Of a stretch of DNA of 64,000 nt, positions 10,716-22,302 are shown piece after piece. Within the stretch, counting starts at the first letter, position 1. Each line of letters opens with the position of its first letter. The stretch is from Halichoerus grypus (Eukaryota > Chordata > Mammalia > Carnivora > Phocidae), in assembly GCF_964656455.1 (NCBI RefSeq), contig NC_135716.1, forward strand, positions 109,648,389-109,712,388. Reading direction: 5' to 3'. Below the pieces are notes generated by a model. That model did not search any database. It was not told the DNA's origin and saw only the letters and a list, made by a program, of their open reading frames with translations. The position numbers and the translations under genes were made by a program.

Positions 10716-12190
10716 ATAAATTTTAGATAATCTTTTCTAACTTATGAGTCATAACAACCAAATAAATCACAGAAGGATTCCAAAGAGGCTGTATTTACAA
10801 ATGAAAGGCAAATATTCTCTTGGGATCCACGTTTGTTGATAATAAATGAGATTTCTTGAGAAGCCTACAAGAGGTTGTTCTCAATAAGAAATGGATCATT
10901 TTTAAATAATGGAATTACAGAAGTATTAACTATCAGAATCTGTGTAAATATTTGTTCTTTAATTCAATCTGTTTACCATAGTCAAAACCCATATTTACAG
11001 AATAGCCCAGAACTCCTGGTGAGAGGCACAGCACGGGGAATATAGTTGATGCTACGGGATCAGCATTGGAAGGGGGCAGATGGGAACTACATGTGCAGTA
11101 AGCAGGGAAAAAAAAAAAAGAAAAAGAAAAGAGTACCAGGTTCTGTGCGCTCCTTCCTTTGGAATCTCCAAATGCAGCTGCAGGTACAAAAGGCCCCGTG
11201 AACCACACGGCCATGGGCGCCGCCCTCACCCCGTAGGAGGAGAAAGAGGCTCTCAGACCTACCGCTCTGCAGACGTGTCTCCCGTGAAGCTTCTCCAGAG
11301 AAAGTCCCTCCAGCCTCTTGCACTTGGGCCACAAGGACACTAGCTGCATCTCCTCATTCTTCCCTTTTGGGGGCAGAGGCCAAGTTCCCCGTTGCCCCAG
11401 GCAGGAGGGAGGCAGTGTGGGAGAAAAGTCAGACCCGGAGGAAGGGGCAGCGCTTGAGCCAAACTCTGCTTTGTGGCCACACAGCTCCCCAGGGCGGCCC
11501 TCCTGGTGTCCTGCGGTTCACCTCCCCAGAGCTTCACCCCAACACCAGCCAGCCCTGGCCTCTCGGCACTGAGCCTCCGTGCTCTGTCCTGTCCGGCAAG
11601 ACCTCATTCTAGGCCACATTTTAATCACCTGGGCCCAAGGACTAGGCAACTTCTCCTGCCTCCCTGACTCACCTGCCTGGTGTGCAGGTGGAGGCTTGGA
11701 GCTGCCCGCAGGCAGGGCGGAGAGGGGAGAAGGGCTAGAGTGGAGGGTTTGCCTCTTCCTCAGACCCAGAGGACCCCGGTTTCTAGCTCATTCTCTTGGT
11801 AGTCTCACTCTGGCTCCTTGTGGCGTGGACTGTGGTGGAGGAGACTCTCTCACAAACATGAGGCCAAAGGCTACCTGGCTGGTCTCAGACCTCAGAGAAG
11901 GAATGGGGAGCAGAGGAAAGGTGACCTCTCCATGCGGGGCTCCTGAGGAGAGCGTGCATCTTAGTCCCATGGTTTTACCTTTTGCGGTGTTATAGTCTTT
12001 TAAAAAATGGCAAAAAACAAAACAAAACAAAAAAACCCTTTATATATAAAAATTTGGAGTTGGGATGGTTGAGGAAATGAGTTCTGTGTGTGGCATATAA
12101 ATCTGAACTCAAGGAAATAACAGCTTATTTCTATAAAAGTTTTTATTCCAAACTAATTTTACCCAGTAGTTTTGAAAGACAAAGTGCTTG
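10716..12190. other. Non-repetitive; no gene seen
   Basis: AT-rich to about 10,930, then GC-rich to about 11,990 with many overlapping frames on both strands (the longest are 138 codons, at 10,933-11,349 and 11,579-11,995). None shows a recognisable domain. A purine tract sits at 11,107-11,131. I found no splice-bounded exon. Confidence 0.4.
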
Positions 12191-12194
12191 AGCA

Positions 12195-12330
12195 TTGATC
12201 CTCCCGTTCTGATGTGCCACGAGTAGATGAGTGGCTCTTCCCTCTGCTTCTGACAGATGAGGAGACTGGGGCCACAGAAAAGCCAGAGGACCTTCTTAGG
12301 CGAGAACCTGGAGTCTCTGCCCTGAGTGCT
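12195..12330 (-). mobile_element. MIR-like fragment, antisense
   Basis: The stretch 'cagatgaggagactggggcc' is the reverse complement of the MIR core ('...cagtttcctcatctgt'). Only the core is convincing. Confidence 0.5.
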
Positions 12331-12499
12331 TTCTTGAGGGCTGTGGTCAAATGAGCCAGGTCTGAGCATCGCAGAACCCCTGACACACAACTAGGTTCTT
12401 AATAAATAAATGCCAGACAATCAGCAACCCCCACCATAGAATTTCTCATGGTGTCCTGTACTTTTCCTTTATAACGTGAATCGCAACCTTCAATTATAT

Positions 12500-12655
12500 A
12501 TTTATTTGTCTGATGTCAGTGCTCTCGCAGCCACGTCATGAGGACAGAGACCACTTCTGCTATGTGCACCATCTCGTGTGCTTAGCAAGGCGCCTGGCAC
12601 CCAGGAGGTCCTTGCCAAATAAATGTTACGTTAATGAATGAACAACCGGCTTTCT
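12500..12655 (+). mobile_element. L2 LINE 3' end
   Basis: The 'gcctggcacccaggaggtcc' and 'aaataaatgttacgttaatg' segments follow the L2 3' end ('gcctggcacatagtaggcgc...aaataaatatttgttgaatg'). Confidence 0.75.
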
Positions 12656-12859
12656 TGTAACAATTCTGCACAGTCATGACTCTTGGCCACAAAACTTTTC
12701 TGCCTCAGCAGCTAGTCAACTAAATGGAAATAATAGTATATATTTTCTGGAGAATCAGTTGCCTCCCTCTAAGTCGGGAAATGGCACTGCTTGGACAATG
12801 CAGCTGTTCCAGGTGAGGTGTCAGGTTGCTGTGTCCTTGGCAGCCAGGGCTAATTTTTT

Positions 12860-13046
12860 TAAAAAGATTTTATTAATTTGATAGAGAGAGAGAGAGAGAT
12901 CACAAGTAGGCAGAGAGGCAGGCGGAGGGAGAGGGAGAAGCAGGCTTCCCGCGGAGCAGGGAGCCCGATGCGGGACTCGATCCCAGGACCCTGGGATCAT
13001 GACCTGAGCCGAAGGCAGATGCTTAACAACTGAGCCAGGCACCTCA
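12860..13046 (-). mobile_element. CAN-SINE, antisense, young-looking
   Basis: Close to the consensus through 'gagcagggagcccgatgcgg' and 'ggatcatgacctgagccgaa', but the head is shortened ('ctgagccaggcacct'). The flanking duplication is cagccagggctaattt at 12841 and tagccatggctaattt at 13047. Confidence 0.93.
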
Positions 13047-13049
13047 TAG

Positions 13050-14640
13050 CCATGGCTAATTTGTCTTCTTTCCCCACCCATGAATTAATTGGAAGGAAGA
13101 TGTTACCATTGACAAGACCCAATCAAATTATAAATTTATACCCCAAACAAAAGTACTACCATGGCATAAAGGAGAATGAGATGAAATATCTCAAGGAGCT
13201 CCTGGAGTAGAAGCCCTTTGAAGGCTGTCATGTGGCCATGACTCATCAGTCTAGGATCTTCCGTGGAGCTCTTTCTTTGCTGCACACTGAGCTGGGTCCA
13301 CGGGCCCACGGAAGCTGCTCTGAATGCAGACCCGGGCACACACTGGTAACGAGGACATGGTGTACATGTGCCGTGGGGGGCAGGCCATGCGCTCGGAACA
13401 GAGGCCTTCTGACCTCCACAGAGTCTTGGAGACAAGCGCAAATTAGCCAGCAAAAGAAGGTGCTCCAGGTGGAGAGGACAGGGTGATGAGAGCCACGAAG
13501 GCGTGGGAACTCCTGGCAAGTCTGGAACCCATCCCTGCCTGTTTTCTTAGGGTGTATGTATGGTTTAATGGTTATTGTTCGTTCCTGTTCATGGTAGCAG
13601 TGTTTGGTGGTGGTTGTTTCGGGTGACAATGGGCTTTCTCACCCTGCAGTGGTTACCAGGTATATCTCTGAAAAGCCACACTCCTGGGCAGCTGGCACCA
13701 GTGGGGAGATGAGAAGGCACCCTGTTTCCAGTTCTTTCCTGTAACAGAGATCCCAAGAGACCACTGTGTTTCCATATTTCTGATTCATTTCAAGGTCTTT
13801 CCAGGTTTGGGAAACGGGAGACCTCTTGCCTAAGCTCTTCCAACAGAGGTGGGAACTGGAGCCTTGGGCCTGGGAGAGGCGGGTGGGCTGAATGGGCAGT
13901 TTGGCTGGCTTCCCCTAGACACAGATGTCTGAAACCTCTGTGGAAAATTCCAGTAGGCTGCACTCTTGCCCCCTAGATGGCTTGTGGAGGAACCAGGCCA
14001 TAGCCAGTTGGGGTTGGCTTATCTTGCGGGTGGACCGCTGGGCAGCAGGCCCAGGAGAGACACACCCTCGGTTCAGCCTGTTCCTCAGCACAGCAAGCTG
14101 CCTTGTTTTCCCTCAAGGCTGTCTGTGTTTACATGAATTCTCCTCGTAAAGTGACGTGGGTGGGGGAGGGGAGGAGGGTGGGCAGGGTTTTGTCCACAGG
14201 TGAAAAACAATAAGGCCTGGCTTTCTGTGAGCTCATTTTGCTTCCACGTGGAAGCTAAAGCTTCCTTTCTGACCCAGGCTTACTCAGGGCTTTGTAACAC
14301 CTTTGTCACCATGAAGTGATTAGTGGCCCATGTTCTTATTAAGGCTTCTGAGAATTTCCACATTCCAGGGCTTTGGGTCCTTACCAGCAGCTCAGGTTTC
14401 TGTCCCCACGAACTCAGAGGACTCATAATGTTCTCATTACTAGTTTCTTCTGATTAGCTGAGGAAAGCAGACAGTTCAAGGTTGTAAAACACTTAAACCT
14501 AATTGGGAAAAGTGGGCATTTAGCCTCTCTACTCAGTCGATGACCCCTTTGCTCTCATCTGGTCTTCTCCAGATTTGGGACGCAATGCTGCTCCGTTCTT
14601 TATCTTGCATCTCTTTATGGCCCCTTTCTCCTCTGTAGCC
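13050..14640. other. Non-repetitive; possible regulatory sites
   Basis: No recognisable gene. Overlapping frames at 13,136-13,629 on both strands have no domain. Three local signals stand out: a CTCF-like core at 13,970-13,981, a G-run cluster at 14,158-14,187 and a perfect 16-bp palindrome with a CACGTG core at 14,240-14,255. They suggest, but do not prove, regulatory use. Confidence 0.4.
14240..14264. promoter_or_regulatory. Palindromic E-box (CACGTG)
   Basis: Positions 14,240-14,255 read gcttccacgtggaagc, a perfect palindrome with the bHLH-type site CACGTG at its centre. A second inverted repeat, gaagct-aa-agcttc, overlaps it to 14,264. This is a motif call only, with no evidence of occupancy. 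Confidence 0.35.
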
Positions 14641-14830
14641 GGAACCGCAGACTCGAAGGCACCTGGGGACGATTTAGCCCACCCCCTGCAGGGCACACTT
14701 GAGCACCCAGACATGTGACAGCTGTGCCTGAGATCACATGGTTATTTAGCGGAGGGGCTGGGTCCAGGACCCAGGCTTTCCTGCCTCCCAGCTCAGCTGT
14801 CAGTCCACTCGCACTGCCTCCCTCCTCATA
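14640..14830 (-). mobile_element. MIR SINE, antisense
   Basis: The 'gagatcacatggttatttag' and 'ggaggggctgggtccaggac' segments, ending near 'cactcgcactgcctccctcc', follow the reverse complement of MIR ('..aggtcacacagctagtaagtggcagagctggg'). Confidence 0.75.
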
Positions 14831-15299
14831 TCTGGCCCCGGGTATTTTATGAAATTCCTTCCCCCAACTCTTCATGGCCCTGTAACCAGAGCGTGATGTT
14901 CTTTACATAGATGATATTTAAGAAAAGTGTTGCCTAACTTTTGATTTGCTTGGGGTTGCAATACCAGCTTGCAGGAAATGCACTGGGAATGTGTGGGGAA
15001 ACTGCAAAGCATCCTCTATGACTTCGGCATTTGGTTTTCAAAAAATGGAGCAGTGATGTCATTCACTCTTGAACAGAAAGAACAAACCAAGCTTGTTTTC
15101 AGGGTCTAGCAGAGCACTTCATGCAGAGGTTGGAATTCTCTTATTGACCATTATGCTGAGTACAGGGCATTACCTGTAAATTGTCAAGTCTCTGGATCTT
15201 TTGGGCTTACATGGAAAAGCATCTTCTCCAACATGGGGAAGAAAGTATAGGCTTTGCAGTTTCATGTAAGTAAAACCCAAGTAATATCCTCTGGAAGGC

Positions 15300-15510
15300 C
15301 AACTACCACTGTGGCCTGCTTTCTATGTGCCCGATGCGGTGCCCTGTTATGTTGTACACATGGCAGCTCATTCAATCATCAGCCCTGAGTGGTAGAATTT
15401 ATATTATTCCTAATTTTATGAATGAGAAAAGTTGCTTGTCCAAAGTCACACAGCTAGAATGAGGCAGAGCCTGGAGTCAAATTGGGTGACTATAAGCCTT
15501 CCAGTTCAAA
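15300..15510 (-). mobile_element. MIR SINE, antisense
   Basis: The 'aattttatgaatgagaaaag', 'ccaaagtcacacagctagaa' and 'gaggcagagcctggagtcaa' segments are the textbook reverse complement of the MIR core and arm. Confidence 0.85.
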
Positions 15511-17195
15511 AGGGTCTGAAGACAGAGCAGGAGGGCTCCTGGGGACAAGGCCATTGAGCTGCAGTCTCCCCTAGAGGCTGGGCTTCTGTTCTTCACGTTC
15601 AGACTCCTAAAGGGGACAGGGCAACCCTTGTTCATGTCTCTTTTCCTCTCTGTTCCTACCTCCATCTTCTATCCCCATGGGAGGATGAAAAACAAGGACA
15701 GGAGGTCCAACCACCTCCATCTGCCCTCTCAGTGTTTGGCACCAGTGCCCACAGCAATGAGGATGGCCCAGACTCTGGTGTGATGGGCTGGTACCTGGTC
15801 TCAAGCTCCTGGCACTAGGGTTTGGAACACAGCTGTCCATGCTCCACGGAGGACAGAGGGATGCTGTTTACCAACCTCTAGTCTCTGAACTCAGTCTAGT
15901 GGCCTTTCAGAAGTCACTCTCTACAGGAATGAAAATTATGGAGAAGGAATTTTGTTATCCTCTACACACGTCTAGGTCAAGTTTATGATTGCCAAATAAA
16001 ACAAGTATAATTTGTCCTTCCCAATAAACTTAAACAGACATGGCCCAGAAACATTTTCTCCGTGTCTTTAGATGATTACTCTTCTTTGTCTGGTGTCAGG
16101 TCTATAGAAAAATGTGACACCCTAGTAGTGAAAGCCCACACCAGGGTTTGAGCAATATCGGCATAACTGTTAGATTTTATTTTGTTATTTTTTTAACTTC
16201 ATCATACACCCCTCAATAGAGCTAAAGACTCCCTGTCCTAAGGCATCTCGTGATCTAATGATGTTATTGGGAAGTCACTGGTTTTTATTGTAGATATTTT
16301 GTAAATCAAAACAATAGTTAATGTATTTTAATCCATATAAACAAGCCTATTTAAAAAAAGAAAAGGAGGAGCTATCCAACGTCAGGAGATTCATTATTCT
16401 TAGAGTTTGTTGTACTGTCTGTAACAAAAAGTTTTTTTGTTTTATTTTTGTTTTTTAAACCAATCACAAAACCATTAAACATGGTGGTGGGGAGTAAACC
16501 TATAGGACCACTTCATAAGGAGCAATGAGCACTTGAAAATGATCAGTGTTTCTTTAAATTTGGGATACTTTGGGTGCTCTCAGGGAATGAATGAGAAGGA
16601 CTAATATGTAAATCCCATTCTGCCTTAGTCTTGTAGCAGGATGCTCAGTTACATAAGGAAATAAGCAAAGGTTAGAGAGGTGAGCAGAGTCCAGTTGAAT
16701 TTACCCAGAAGGTTCTCCCAGATCAGTGGGGGAAGCAGAAGAATGTAGCTTCTTTCTTATCATCTGGATTGTCTGGAAATCCACCTCCACTGGTATGAGG
16801 AGAATTGCCATCACTCTGTGACCTCCCAAGCTCTTCCAGGATTCCCAAGGACCTGGAAGCTCTCAAGCCAGTCAAACTCCTTCAAGACTCAGCATGCTTC
16901 CCAGAATCTTCTCTGTCACATGGAAGACTAGAAAATATTTCTTATCTTGATGATTGCCTTCTGGTCCATTTGAGGATTCAACAGCCAAATGTGAAAAGGG
17001 GGATGCAAGACGAGGACTAGATCTAAAAATTGTTAAGGCAGAAAACAGACATGTTGATAGTCTGCATTCAAGGGTATAAATGAAAATTTACCTTTGGGAC
17101 ATCCTAGTCATTTTGGAAGAAACAATTAGGTAGCCCTTCCTCCATTATTCTGGCCAATATGGTAGCAGCTGACCCTGTGTCCCCATTTCAGAACA
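15510..17195. other. Non-repetitive; no gene seen
   Basis: Short frames at 15,477-15,840 (minus) and 16,805-17,020 (plus) show no domain. T-rich runs occur near 16,170-16,200 and 16,430-16,450. I recognise neither a gene nor a repeat. Confidence 0.4.
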
Positions 17196-17300
17196 TCTAG
17201 GGAGTTAATTTTGTTCATTGCTGTATCTATAGCATTTAGGGCAGTGGCTGGTACAAAATAGATATACAATAAATATTAGGATTGAATAAATGCTTAATCA
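17195..17300 (+). mobile_element. L2 LINE 3' end
   Basis: The 'gttcattgctgtatctatag' segment followed by 'gtggctggtacaaaatagat' and 'caataaatattaggattgaa' matches the L2 3' terminus. Confidence 0.75.
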
Positions 17301-17699
17301 AAGGAGGTAATTCTCTCATGCTGTCAGGATAAATGTGGAGGCTGAGAAATATGTTCTGAGAACTCGGCATGAGTGCTTGACAGTTTCCTAAAGAAGCAAC
17401 ATCTTACATAGTGACTGGGAGTTATTGAAAGAACGCTCTTGGAACCCTGTACTAACCTTGTACGCACTTATGGCTTGACCTGAGGCCCTCATACGTCTAT
17501 CATACTATTTCCATGGAAAAATGCATCTGAGTTCCAAGAAGCAGCTGATAAATGACCTTGAGAAATATAAACCAAACTTAGTTGAGACCTGCCTGAAACT
17601 CTAGGTCAGCTGTGGCTGTTTTGCAATTTGTCCACAAATAAGGCATTGATGGGAAACATGAATGGCCTTTGTTCTTGTGGTTAATTTCTAGCAGGAAGT

Positions 17700-17800
17700 G
17701 TGGTATAGTATCAGGAATGTAGACTTGGACTTTATAGACCACTATGTAGCTATAGACATTGCCTCAAGTGGCTCAGGAAAACCAGAGGATCTTAAATAAA
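17700..17800 (+). mobile_element. MIR-like fragment
   Basis: The order 'gtggtatagtatcaggaatg', 'tagacttggactttatagac' and 'ctatgtagctatagac' follows the 5' part of MIR. It is short and diverged. Confidence 0.5.
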
Positions 17801-19810
17801 CCATGGAGGAGTCTTTCCAGGTATGTTAATATCTTCGATGCTCTGGCTGAACAGAATGTGGCCCAGAAACATCATAGTTGGCCACCAGCAATCATGACTT
17901 TCTATGAGATGCAGATGAAGCAGAGCAAATCGGCTATCATCTTAGAAAATCATAAGTTTGGGCACGAGGCTGCTTAATCAGTTCTGAGGGATAGCTGGGC
18001 TATCGTGCATAAGGAACAGCACTGTTGCATATTGATGCTCGTTTGAAGGGATGTGCTCCACGTAGACTCATTCAGGCTCTCTTGGAGCCTGGAGCTGGTA
18101 TGAGAAGCAGGCAGTCTCAGGCGGCCCCTGTGTTGAGACCCCAGATGTCCAGGCAGAAGTCTGACACCTTGTTCTTCTGCAGGAAGACTCTGGAGCCTCA
18201 GGGGAAGGTGGGGAGTTTAAGTCTTTCTGGCCATAAAACAGTGTCACCCTGCTGCTAGAGGAGCTGATACTGACTTTGAGAGAGTTCCATCCTGACGGCT
18301 CAGATGTACTTTCTGGGACATGAAGAAGGGGCTGGCAGGTCTGGGCTGGGGACAAGGACAGTGTTGGAACACACTAAGCAAGAGAGAGATTTTTAAGTAA
18401 CTGGAGAGGTTATGGGGTCTCAGCCAGGATGTAGGGAATCCAGGTAGGGGTGAGGGACAGCACTGACCTCCTGAATAAAGGCAGTATCAGCAGTCACTGT
18501 GTCCGCGTCAGAAACCCGTCTGGTAGTGCGCAGTTGCAATGCTACCTAGTGACCTCGTGTGGGCAGGAAGAAAGCCAAGAAGGGCATAACCAGCCTGAGC
18601 AGAAACACTGACACTATGTTAGCTTCATTTTCAGGTAGGCTCTCTTCAAGTGGTGGCAAAGATGAACAGCTGGAGTGCCAAGTTCATATCCCACCAGCTT
18701 TGTTACCAACGTGGGAAGACTTTTCCTCTTTCCCAAGAGGACCAGTGAAAGTTCCAAAGCTGATGCTCATCGGCCCAGCTTTGTAGTATGACTGTGACCT
18801 TGACTGGCCAGGCCTGGGGGATAGGTAACTACTTTCAAACCGTTGGACTGAGACTGGGGGAGAAGTGATTCCCCAAGAAAACCTGATTCCTATCACCTAA
18901 GAGGAGAGTGTGAGTGCTGAGCAGCAAAAACCTCACATTTCCACACGTCCTGACTTAGAAATATGTGATTGGGTATAAGTCAAAGCCAGAACCTAAATAA
19001 AGAACCAGTCACCTAAGGTCTTCATGCAGCTGCCAATGTTCCTAGAAAGTGAAGGGGTTTCCCCTGGGCCTGTTCTAGAATATTTCTTAAGATAAAGTAT
19101 GCTCAAGCACTCGGCTCTGGAAAAGTAACCACGTCATTAACAAGCATATGGCCTGGAAGCTGGGGGAAGGGCAGGCAGGAGGCTGAGAGAGAAAGCTCAA
19201 GTCCTTTCAGCAATAGGCAGTATTACTTAGCATAAAGGAGGAAATGAAGCAAGATTGACATCATGATGTGGGGGATTTTTTTTTGTTTATTTTTTGCAAA
19301 AAAAAAAAGCTGTAGCGTCTGCGTTAATATACAGCCTCATGAGATTCCAAGTAATTTCTGTTACTGTGATATTTTTAGGGGACAGTGACCTTCTTAATTC
19401 CTTATCATTTTCTAAGTTGTGAGTTAATCTAATCTGGCAACAGATTCGCTCCCATCAGGTAAAGTTCCTCTCATTCTTCAGTGGTACTTCAAAGAATCTT
19501 TCCAGATTTACGTAAGGAAAGATCCTTTTTCTCTCTTCATCAGCATCTCTGCTTTGGGACACACCACTATGGTAGCACTTGCCATGTGCCACAGTGATTT
19601 TCCACTTGGCCGAGAGGCTCTGTCAGGTAGGAGCTGTGAGATTTGAGGTGCAGCATTTGACTTCTCTGAAACACAAACTGGGGCACTTCCTTCCACACAG
19701 GGTTGCTGCCAGAATTAAATCAGCCGATGCATGACTAACACTTAGTGTGCTATCTGGCACGTAGTGGGAGCTTGGAAATATTAGCAGGTAGCATTTTAGT
19801 GTTTATTCTC
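17800..19810. other. Mostly non-repetitive; no gene seen
   Basis: Frames at 18,025-18,355 and 18,559-18,896 lie on both strands and are unrecognised. The stretch around 18,480-18,900 ('gggggagaagtgattcccca') resembles an ancient interspersed repeat that I cannot name with confidence. No exon was identified. Confidence 0.35.
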
Positions 19811-19817
19811 ATTTATT

Positions 19818-19994
19818 ATTTTTTAAGATTTTATTTATTTGAGAGAGAGAGAGAGAGCATGAGCAGGGGGAGGGGTAGAGGGAGCAGACTCCCCGCTGAG
19901 CAGAGAGCCCAACGTGGGGATCGATTCCAGGACCCCGAGATCATGACCTGAGCCGAAGACAGACGCTTAACTGACTGAGCCACCCAGGCACCCC
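19818..19994 (-). mobile_element. CAN-SINE, antisense
   Basis: Tail 'aagattttatttatttgaga', GA run, 'gagatcatgacctgagccga' and head 'gagccacccaggcacccc'. The short duplication tattctcatt occurs at 19,804 and 19,995. Confidence 0.93.
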
Positions 19995-20164
19995 TATTCT
20001 CATTCTATATAAGTGGAAAGGAAAAAAGAAAGAGAAAGGATAGGGGCATAAAAGAAGAGAAGAAGAGATGGAGGGAAAAGGAGGGAAGAGGGAAATATGG
20101 GAAGAGCTAAGAAGGTAGCAATGCCAGGTTTGTCTGGCAGTAACAGCCATGTAGCCAGAACTGG

Positions 20165-20720
20165 CCTATTCGGCTAGGCAGGATCTTAATGTTTTGGAGA
20201 TGAGGAAATGGAGGGACCAAGAAAGGTGAAGGAGCGTGTCTAAAACCACGGCCTTGGCAGAAGTGGGGCTGGAATTTGCAACAACGTGGATGGACCTAGA
20301 GGGTATTATGATAAGTGAAATAAATCAATCAGAGAAAGACAAGTATCATATGATCTCACTGATATGAGGAATTTGAGAAACAAGACAGAGGATCATAGGG
20401 GAAGGGAGGGAAAAATGAAACAAGATGAAACTGGAGAGGGAGACAAACCATAAGAGACTCTTAATCTCAGGAAATAAACTGAGGGTAGCTGGAGTGGAGG
20501 GGGGTGGGAGGGATGGGGTGGCTGGGTGATAGAAATTGGGGAGGGTATGTGCTATGGTGAGCACTGTGAATTGTGTAAGACTGATGAATCACAGACCTGT
20601 ACTACCGAAACAATTAATACCTTATATGTTAATAAAAAATAAAAAATAAAAAAAATGCATATAAATCAAAAAGGAAGGAAAAAAAAAGAAGTGGGTTGGA
20701 ATCCAGGCTCTCCTGGGGCT
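20165..20720 (-). mobile_element. MIR SINE split by an L1
   Basis: Left part 20,165-20,275 ('tggagatgaggaaatggagg', then 'agaagtggggctggaa') and right part 20,687-20,720 ('gggttggaatccaggctctc') together form one antisense MIR. The L1 insertion between them duplicated the junction. Confidence 0.75.
20276..20686 (+). mobile_element. 5'-truncated L1 3' end, sense
   Basis: Carnivoran L1 3' UTR: 'gtgaaataaatcaatcagag', 'ccataagagactcttaatct', a G-rich stretch at 20,484-20,521 and an A-rich tail with AATAAAAAATAAAA. The target-site duplication agaagtggg(g)ctggaat is seen at 20,259 and 20,687. The G-rich stretch matches the known polypurine G-quadruplex tract of mammalian L1 3' UTRs. Confidence 0.9.
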
Positions 20721-21212
20721 ACTCCTCACAGTTCCTGCTGTCCCTTGGGTTAGCCTTTTATCATCTCCATTCTCCTTAGTCAGTGCCCGGGCACCGACAC
20801 GGCTTGATAAAGCTTAGCTGACCTCTGCCACCAGGAGAATAGGTCATTTCCTGTCCACCCTCAGGATGGAGACTGAGGAGAACATAGGTATGTGGTGGGA
20901 ATTCAGTGGTATCTGTATCTTCAGTGTCTCTCCTGTGAAAACCAGAAGACAACCATTAAGGAGTAACACAGTCCTGGTCTTAATCCAGTAGGCACTGGGG
21001 GATCAAACCCTACTGCAACCATACTGAGGAATCTTGACTCTAGATGCAAGCAGTGGGGCAGTGAAAGGAAAATAGTATATATCCTTCTTGAACACAGGTT
21101 TGGACTCAACTGCCTACAAGGATTACTGCCTTCCTTAGGAAATGGGCATGCATTTAGCTGATCCTAATAGCCAAAACAGAGCATCTGCAGCTCATCCTGG
21201 ACGGAGTATCAG
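20721..21212. other. Non-repetitive; no gene seen
   Basis: Only a 62-codon minus-strand frame (20,921-21,109) without a domain. No repeat was recognised. Confidence 0.4.
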
Positions 21213-21224
21213 AAAAGAAACCCA

Positions 21225-21436
21225 TTGGGGTGCCTGGGTGGCTCAGTCATTAAACGTCTGCCTTCGGCTCAGGTCATGATCCCAGGGTCCTGGGATCGAG
21301 TCCCATATCGGGCTCTCTGCTCCGCAGGAAGCCTGCTTCTCCCTCTCCCACTCCCCCTGCTTGTGTTCCCTCTCTCGCTGTGTCTCTCTCTGTCAAATAA
21401 ATAAATAAAATCTTAAAAAAAAAAAGAAAAGAAAAG
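21225..21436 (+). mobile_element. CAN-SINE, sense
   Basis: Complete sense SINE with the arctoid-like 3' half ('tgtctctctctgtcaaataa') and a tail of A-runs and AAAAG units. The duplication aaaagaaaccca occurs at 21,213 and 21,437. Confidence 0.95.
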
Positions 21437-21448
21437 AAAAGAAACCCA

Positions 21449-22060
21449 TCCCTGTGTGAGTGGATTTGGTTCCTCAGAAACTAATGAATTAATAGGAAGA
21501 CTCAAAGGGGATGCATGAAAGGGGATGTAGAAATGAACTTGAGATAAGAGAGCCACATTGAGCATTGTAATGTCTATAATATGCTTAGAACATTTCGTCA
21601 CAGGCAGTGTGTTCTCATGTATGTATTCCAGAGTTATGAGATAGCCAAGATACTGTCGTTTGACTCATTGAGAATTTCCATCCTAGGGTGAAAAGCCAGC
21701 CTTCTAATTAGGAAACCTGTGCCCAGAAACAGCTACTGCAAAGCTTTGATGATCTTTATCTCTGACCAGCAGCAGAAGCTTTACCAGTTGGCATAATTAA
21801 TGTTAGAAATAGGTTTCTGTTAAAAAAAAGAAAAAGAAATAGGTTTTTGTTGATGCAACTGGTGGCTTTTCAATTAGCATAATGGACCTACTAATGCAGT
21901 TTCATTAGTGAGATTGCTAGTGATAAAGATATGTGGATTTTAGAGTAGCTCCCTGCCCTTGCTTGAAAAGAGTATAAAAACTAGGCAGTCCTGTAGCTCT
22001 TAGTGATGCAATCCTGCATCCAGAGTTGAATTCTGAAGATTCTAGTTGCTTGGTGCTTAT
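21449..22060. other. Non-repetitive; no gene seen
   Basis: AT-rich DNA with no recognised repeat or gene. A near-direct repeat of 'aaataggtttctgttaaaaa' and 'aaataggtttttgttgatgc' type lies at about 21,807-21,855. Confidence 0.4.
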
Positions 22061-22078
22061 AAGATTAATTGAATTCTG

Positions 22079-22284
22079 GGGTGCCTGGGTGGCTCAGTCA
22101 GTTAAGCATCTGCCTTTGGCTCAGGTCATGATCCCAGAGTCCTGGGATCCAGTCCCCACATTGGGCTCCCTCCTCAGTGGGGAGTCTGCCTCTCCCTCTG
22201 CCTCTCCCCTGGCTTGTGTGCTCTCTCTCTCTCTCTCCCCCACTCTCTCTCTCTCAAACAAGTAAATAAAATCTTAAAAAAAAA
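22079..22284 (+). mobile_element. CAN-SINE, sense, perfect 18-bp duplication
   Basis: Full sense SINE from 'ggggtgcctgggtggctcag' to 'aaataaaatctt' plus 11 A. The duplication aagattaattgaattctg (22,061-22,078) is repeated without change at 22,285-22,302, which points to a fairly recent insertion. Confidence 0.97.
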
Positions 22285-22302
22285 AAGATTAATTGAATTC
22301 TG

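Noticed and set aside
11080..11995. Several overlapping frames of 64-138 codons
   Set aside because: Open on both strands in GC-rich DNA, with no domain or splice-like borders.
22079..22150. tRNA gene
   Set aside because: SINE heads throughout the window carry tRNA-like promoter sequence but have SINE bodies, A-tails and target-site duplications, and no mature tRNA fold was found.
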